A stretch of 64,000 nucleotides of DNA, from contig DBXD01000066.1 in NCBI GenBank assembly GCA_002309425.1, forward strand, positions 360 to 64,359, in the 5' to 3' direction. Origin of the DNA: Cyanobacteria bacterium UBA1221. Lineage in GTDB: Bacteria; Cyanobacteriota; Vampirovibrionia; Gastranaerophilales; Gastranaerophilaceae. The first letter of the stretch is position 1. Each line of letters opens with the position of its first letter. This document shows, piece after piece, positions 61,288 through 64,000 of the stretch. Below the pieces are notes generated by a model, which made no database searches, was not told the origin of the DNA, and worked only from the letters and a program-made list of their open reading frames with translations. The translations under genes and the position numbers were made by a program.

Positions 61288-61580
61288 ATTTTCTCTAATT
61301 TTCTTGGGCAATCCTTCATTGAGTTTAATATCCGAATCATATCCGATATTAAAACTTCCGGCTCTTTAATATGATCAACTGCAAATAATTCTTCGGGAGT
61401 AATATTTAATGCCACAACCAACTTATCCAAAGTTTCCGCTTTTACAAAACACTGCCCCAACTCTATCTTACTCAAATTCCGCGCATCTATATCAACCATT
61501 TCGGATAATTGTTCTTGTGTCAGCTTTTTACTTTTTCTAATACGTTTGATTTTTTCGCCAAAGATTTTTTTTATATTCAT
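61251..61580 (-). CDS. XRE-family transcriptional regulator, 109 aa
   Basis: A Cro/C1-type helix-turn-helix of about 60 residues occupies the N-terminus: FGEKIKRIRKSKKLTQEQLS, VDIDARNLSKIELGQCFVKA, then LDKLVVALNITPEELF. A short C-terminal helix (ISDMIRILNSMKDCPRKLEK) may serve for dimerisation. It is a stand-alone regulator with no phage genes next to it. Its target is unknown. Confidence 0.87.
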   Translation of the reverse strand: MNIKKIFGEKIKRIRKSKKLTQEQLSEMVDIDARNLSKIELGQCFVKAETLDKLVVALNITPEELFAVDHIKEPEVLISDMIRILNSMKDCPRKLEKIYRFLRIIESED

Positions 61581-61708
61581 AGGTATCCTTATATAGAAAT
61601 TTTTAGTAAAATAGATATTTTGTATCAGTATATATTAATTTTTGTTAAGCTGAAACAATAGACTATATCTATATTTTATATAAGTTCTATATATTATATC
61701 TAATATTT

Positions 61709-61737
61709 GGGCAATTTTCATTCCCCACATGTTTTTA
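61709..61737 (+). promoter_or_regulatory. GGCAA-N17-TTTTTA promoter-like element
   Basis: GGCAA (61710-61714), 17 bases including a C-rich patch, then TTTTTATA from 61732. It lies about 60 bases before the ATG at 61799 and is a looser match. Confidence 0.38.
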
Positions 61738-61798
61738 TACAGATATGAGGATTTTTTAGAATCTCACAGAGTATAAAGAATAGAAAGGAGATTTCACT

Positions 61799-62218
61799 AT
61801 GAGTGTAAACGGGCCATTAGATGTTAATGCAGTAAAAAATCTGCAAATGACAGATGTACAACAATACAAAGAAGCACAACAAGGAGGCAAACCTAACTGC
61901 ATTTTTGATGAACCAAATCCCAATGCTGCAAAAGGTCAGGAAGAACCAAATACCGTAGCAGTCGCAAACTCTGCAACTGTACAAGGAGCACTTTTAGGAG
62001 GCTTTGCCGGGGCAGTTGCAGGGGCTAAATCCGGAGCCGGCAAAGCTGCTCCGGTACTATATGCACTAGGAAGCGCCATTGCCGGGCTATTTGCTAAACC
62101 CATGTCAAACAATATTGATTCTACCACTAAAGCACCCGGAGAAGCTATAGAGACAACAGTACCTGGAGCCACACACGAGGCATGGAGCGGAGAAGAAGTT
62201 GTACACTACGAGGAGTAA
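61799..62218 (+). CDS. Glycine-zipper-type small protein, 139 aa
   Basis: No named family. A central Gly/Ala-rich hydrophobic part (VQGALLGGFAGAVAGAKSGA and LYALGSAIAGLFA, about 62-105) looks like a glycine zipper that could insert in a membrane; both ends are polar. GAAAGGAG precedes the ATG. It is followed 32 bases later by the calcium-motif protein on the same strand. Confidence 0.65.
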   Translation: MSVNGPLDVNAVKNLQMTDVQQYKEAQQGGKPNCIFDEPNPNAAKGQEEPNTVAVANSATVQGALLGGFAGAVAGAKSGAGKAAPVLYALGSAIAGLFAKPMSNNIDSTTKAPGEAIETTVPGATHEAWSGEEVVHYEE

Positions 62219-62250
62219 ACAACAGTACAAATTAGAGAAAGGAGTAACAT

Positions 62251-62679
62251 ATGGTATCAAATAATCCAAATTTAAGTAATAGCACACTTGATAAATTCAG
62301 ACAACGAATGGAAGTTTATAATAATCCTGATAAAATAGTTGCAGACAATGTAAAAAAAGGCTCTGTTTTTGAAAAAGACGGAACCATATACAAAGACTTT
62401 GACGGTGACGGCAAAATTATAGCCTCAGAACTTTATCAGATAACAATGTCAACATTGGTTCAAGCCAATATTTATGGTAAAAGCATAACATCTATATTAA
62501 TAGATGATGACGGTGACGGAATGGCAGACAGAAAAATTACAACAACAACATCCAATAAAACAGGAGAAGTTCTTGAAGAAAACACTGAATATTTGAAGGA
62601 TGACCCGAATGCCTTACCTGCAACTAATCATAACAGACGAAGTATGTGGAACAATTTTACCGGAATATATGAAAAGTAA
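62251..62679 (+). CDS. Protein with two calcium-binding-like loops, 142 aa
   Basis: Two acidic loops are visible: KDFDGDGKIIASELYQI, a near-canonical EF-hand DxDxDG loop at about residues 49-60, and LIDDDGDGMADRKI, which is close to dockerin- or thrombospondin-type calcium loops, at about 88-98. The rest is polar. AGAAAGGAG precedes the ATG. A terminator follows. Calcium binding is an inference from the loops. Confidence 0.7.
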   Translation: MVSNNPNLSNSTLDKFRQRMEVYNNPDKIVADNVKKGSVFEKDGTIYKDFDGDGKIIASELYQITMSTLVQANIYGKSITSILIDDDGDGMADRKITTTTSNKTGEVLEENTEYLKDDPNALPATNHNRRSMWNNFTGIYEK

Positions 62680-62698
62680 GTAAGAATGACAAATATTA

Positions 62699-62728
62699 AA
62701 CAAGGTGTTCAATGAACACCTTGTTTTT
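62699..62728 (+). terminator. Terminator between the calcium-loop gene and dnaE
   Basis: AACAAGGTGTTCA and TGAACACCTTGTT make a 13-bp palindrome with a T run after it on the plus strand. It lies between two converging genes and may serve both. Confidence 0.85.
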
Positions 62729-62753
62729 ATACATAAATTCAAATAAAAATACT

Positions 62754-64000
62754 TTATGCCACAACCTCTTCCGGTTCTTCTAATTTTGAATCCAGAGATT
62801 TTATATCAATCGTAATCCTGTCGTTAAAAGTTTTGTTTAAGAGATTTACCAGGTCATTACAAGTATCTACCCAAAACATTGATGATGTAAGCACCTTTGT
62901 TTCATCTCCTTCTTCCGCCATTTTAAGCATAACGGGATCAGAACCCTTAAATTGGCACAATTTATTTTTCAAAAATACAAGTTCTTCAAACTTAAATTCG
63001 TCATTTAACTTTATTGAAAATATATTTGAATTATCAACGGGTTTAACTGTATCCACCAATATGGTAGCGTGTTCATCTCCTTCTCTGCGGCTGATTTTGC
63101 CTGAAACAATTATTCTTTGCTCTGTTTGCAGATAATCACCATATGAAGCAATTACAGAGTTAAATGCCAACGTTTCAACCTTGCCGGTTAAATCTTCTAC
63201 TGTCGTAAATTTGATGTATTTAGTCGGATCCTTTTTAGTCGGAATTTGCTTTGTCGCTGTCACAAGTCCGCATATTGTTACGACTTTGTCGTCCGGCAAC
63301 TTATCGAGTTCAGAAATCTTGTGGGTCATCAAAAAGGGCAACTTGTCCCTTATCGTTGACAGGGGATGGCTCGTGACATAAAAGCCCAGAAATTCTTTTT
63401 CAAACATCTGGATTTGGCGCTGGTCATACTCTTCATCCGAACCTGCCAGCTGAAATTTTGCATCCTGAATCTCATCAGCGTTTCCAAGCATATCAAACAG
63501 ACTGGTCTGGCCTGATTCTTTTTGCTTTGCTTCCTTTGAGGCTGTTGCCGTTATGTATTCTATATTATCCCACAACTGTTTACGGCTTTTTTCAAGCGTT
63601 GAGAATGCACCTGCTTTAATTAGACCCTCTAACGTTTTTTTATTACAACACTTTGAATCGACACGTTTTATGTAATCATATATAGATTTAAAAGGCCCGT
63701 TTGCATTTCTTTCTTTTATGATTTCTTCGATTACACCTTCTCCGACTTGTTTTATTGAGGCTAGTCCAAAACGAATATTCCCGTTATCGGGCGTAAATGT
63801 TGACATTGAGTGGTTTATATCGGGAGGCAAAACTTTTATACCTTTTTTCTGCGCTTCTTCTATATATAGCTGAGTTTTTTCCTGCTCGCCCGCAACACTG
63901 GATAATAAGGCTGATAAATACTCAACAGGATAATGGCACTTTAAATATGCCGTCTGGTATGCAACAAATGCGTATGCGGCAGAGTGGCTTCGGTTAAAGC
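62754..64000 (-). CDS. dnaE: DNA polymerase III alpha subunit DnaE (C-terminal part, runs off the right edge)
   Basis: DnaE is the replicative polymerase. Only the last 415 or so codons are here; the frame stays open through base 64000. Visible are FNRSHSAAYAFVAYQTAYLK at the end of the polymerase core, IRFGLASIKQVGEGVIEEI, the helix-hairpin-helix region, EKEFLGFYVTSHPL, and the OB-fold part (VVTICGLVTATKQIP, YIKFTTVEDLTGKVETLAF). The PHP domain and catalytic aspartates would lie outside the window. Confidence 0.95.
   Translation of the reverse strand, partial: FNRSHSAAYAFVAYQTAYLKCHYPVEYLSALLSSVAGEQEKTQLYIEEAQKKGIKVLPPDINHSMSTFTPDNGNIRFGLASIKQVGEGVIEEIIKERNANGPFKSIYDYIKRVDSKCCNKKTLEGLIKAGAFSTLEKSRKQLWDNIEYITATASKEAKQKESGQTSLFDMLGNADEIQDAKFQLAGSDEEYDQRQIQMFEKEFLGFYVTSHPLSTIRDKLPFLMTHKISELDKLPDDKVVTICGLVTATKQIPTKKDPTKYIKFTTVEDLTGKVETLAFNSVIASYGDYLQTEQRIIVSGKISRREGDEHATILVDTVKPVDNSNIFSIKLNDEFKFEELVFLKNKLCQFKGSDPVMLKMAEEGDETKVLTSSMFWVDTCNDLVNLLNKTFNDRITIDIKSLDSKLEEPEEVVA

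Overview
The window looks like a chromosomal segment of an AT-rich, double-membraned bacterium. My best guess is a gut member of the Gastranaerophilales (Vampirovibrionia, formerly Melainabacteria), the non-photosynthetic sister group of Cyanobacteria. The guess rests on the mix of housekeeping genes with an outer-membrane TpsB/Omp85 protein and a Skp-like chaperone, and on many lineage-specific proteins of a type I associate with that group. It is an inference; a marker-gene tree would settle it. No rRNA, CRISPR array, prophage module or intact insertion sequence was seen.

Layout. 1-8.6 kb is a housekeeping block: fabI (partial), nusB-ftsY-M14 amidase, cysS-spoIID-murJ-tsaC, with short overlaps that suggest operons. 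8.6-9.2 kb is a gene-poor scar with two near-identical 76-bp palindromic repeats and a decayed reading frame. 9.2-20 kb carries a Ski2-like helicase, a glycosyltransferase, rplS-rbgA-rnhB, an unusual fusion of a PP-loop-like domain with a degenerate D-Ala-D-Ala carboxypeptidase domain, pnuC, a TPR protein and a HAD phosphatase. 20-24.3 kb holds a two-gene minus-strand operon (GLUG-repeat protein plus HELIH metallopeptidase-like protein) behind a sigma-28-type promoter. 24.5-29.8 kb contains lineage-specific proteins. 29.8-43.5 kb returns to conserved functions: cstA, a CorC/CNNM-type protein, rqcP, TpsB, Skp, ricT, gpsA, murQ, ribH, ccdA-thioredoxin and an aquaporin. 44.3-58 kb is a dense block of lineage-specific proteins: coiled coils, a possible kinase fold, helical repeats, a 5'-nucleotidase-like phosphoesterase, a 1369-residue internally repeated protein and a protein made of nine tandem helix-turn-helix repeats. 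It also holds tRNA-Gln. 58-64 kb has ung, a third palindromic element, a TPR protein, tRNA-Gly with a duplicated 3' end, an XRE regulator, small proteins and the 3' part of dnaE.

The most interesting pattern is shared by genes scattered over 50 kb. Many lineage-specific genes carry the same promoter-like signature, AGCAA, then an A/T tract, then TTTAAT or a close variant, with 17-18 bases between the boxes. Their products usually have a short F-x-G/A motif in the first 10-55 residues. Housekeeping genes here lack both. Three of the genes have the TTTAAT box only 6-7 bases before the ATG and no ribosome binding site, as expected for leaderless mRNAs. This suggests a dedicated regulon of proteins with a common N-terminal tag, perhaps exported or surface proteins. 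The nine-HTH protein, the Ski2-like helicase and the kinase-like protein's operon belong to it.
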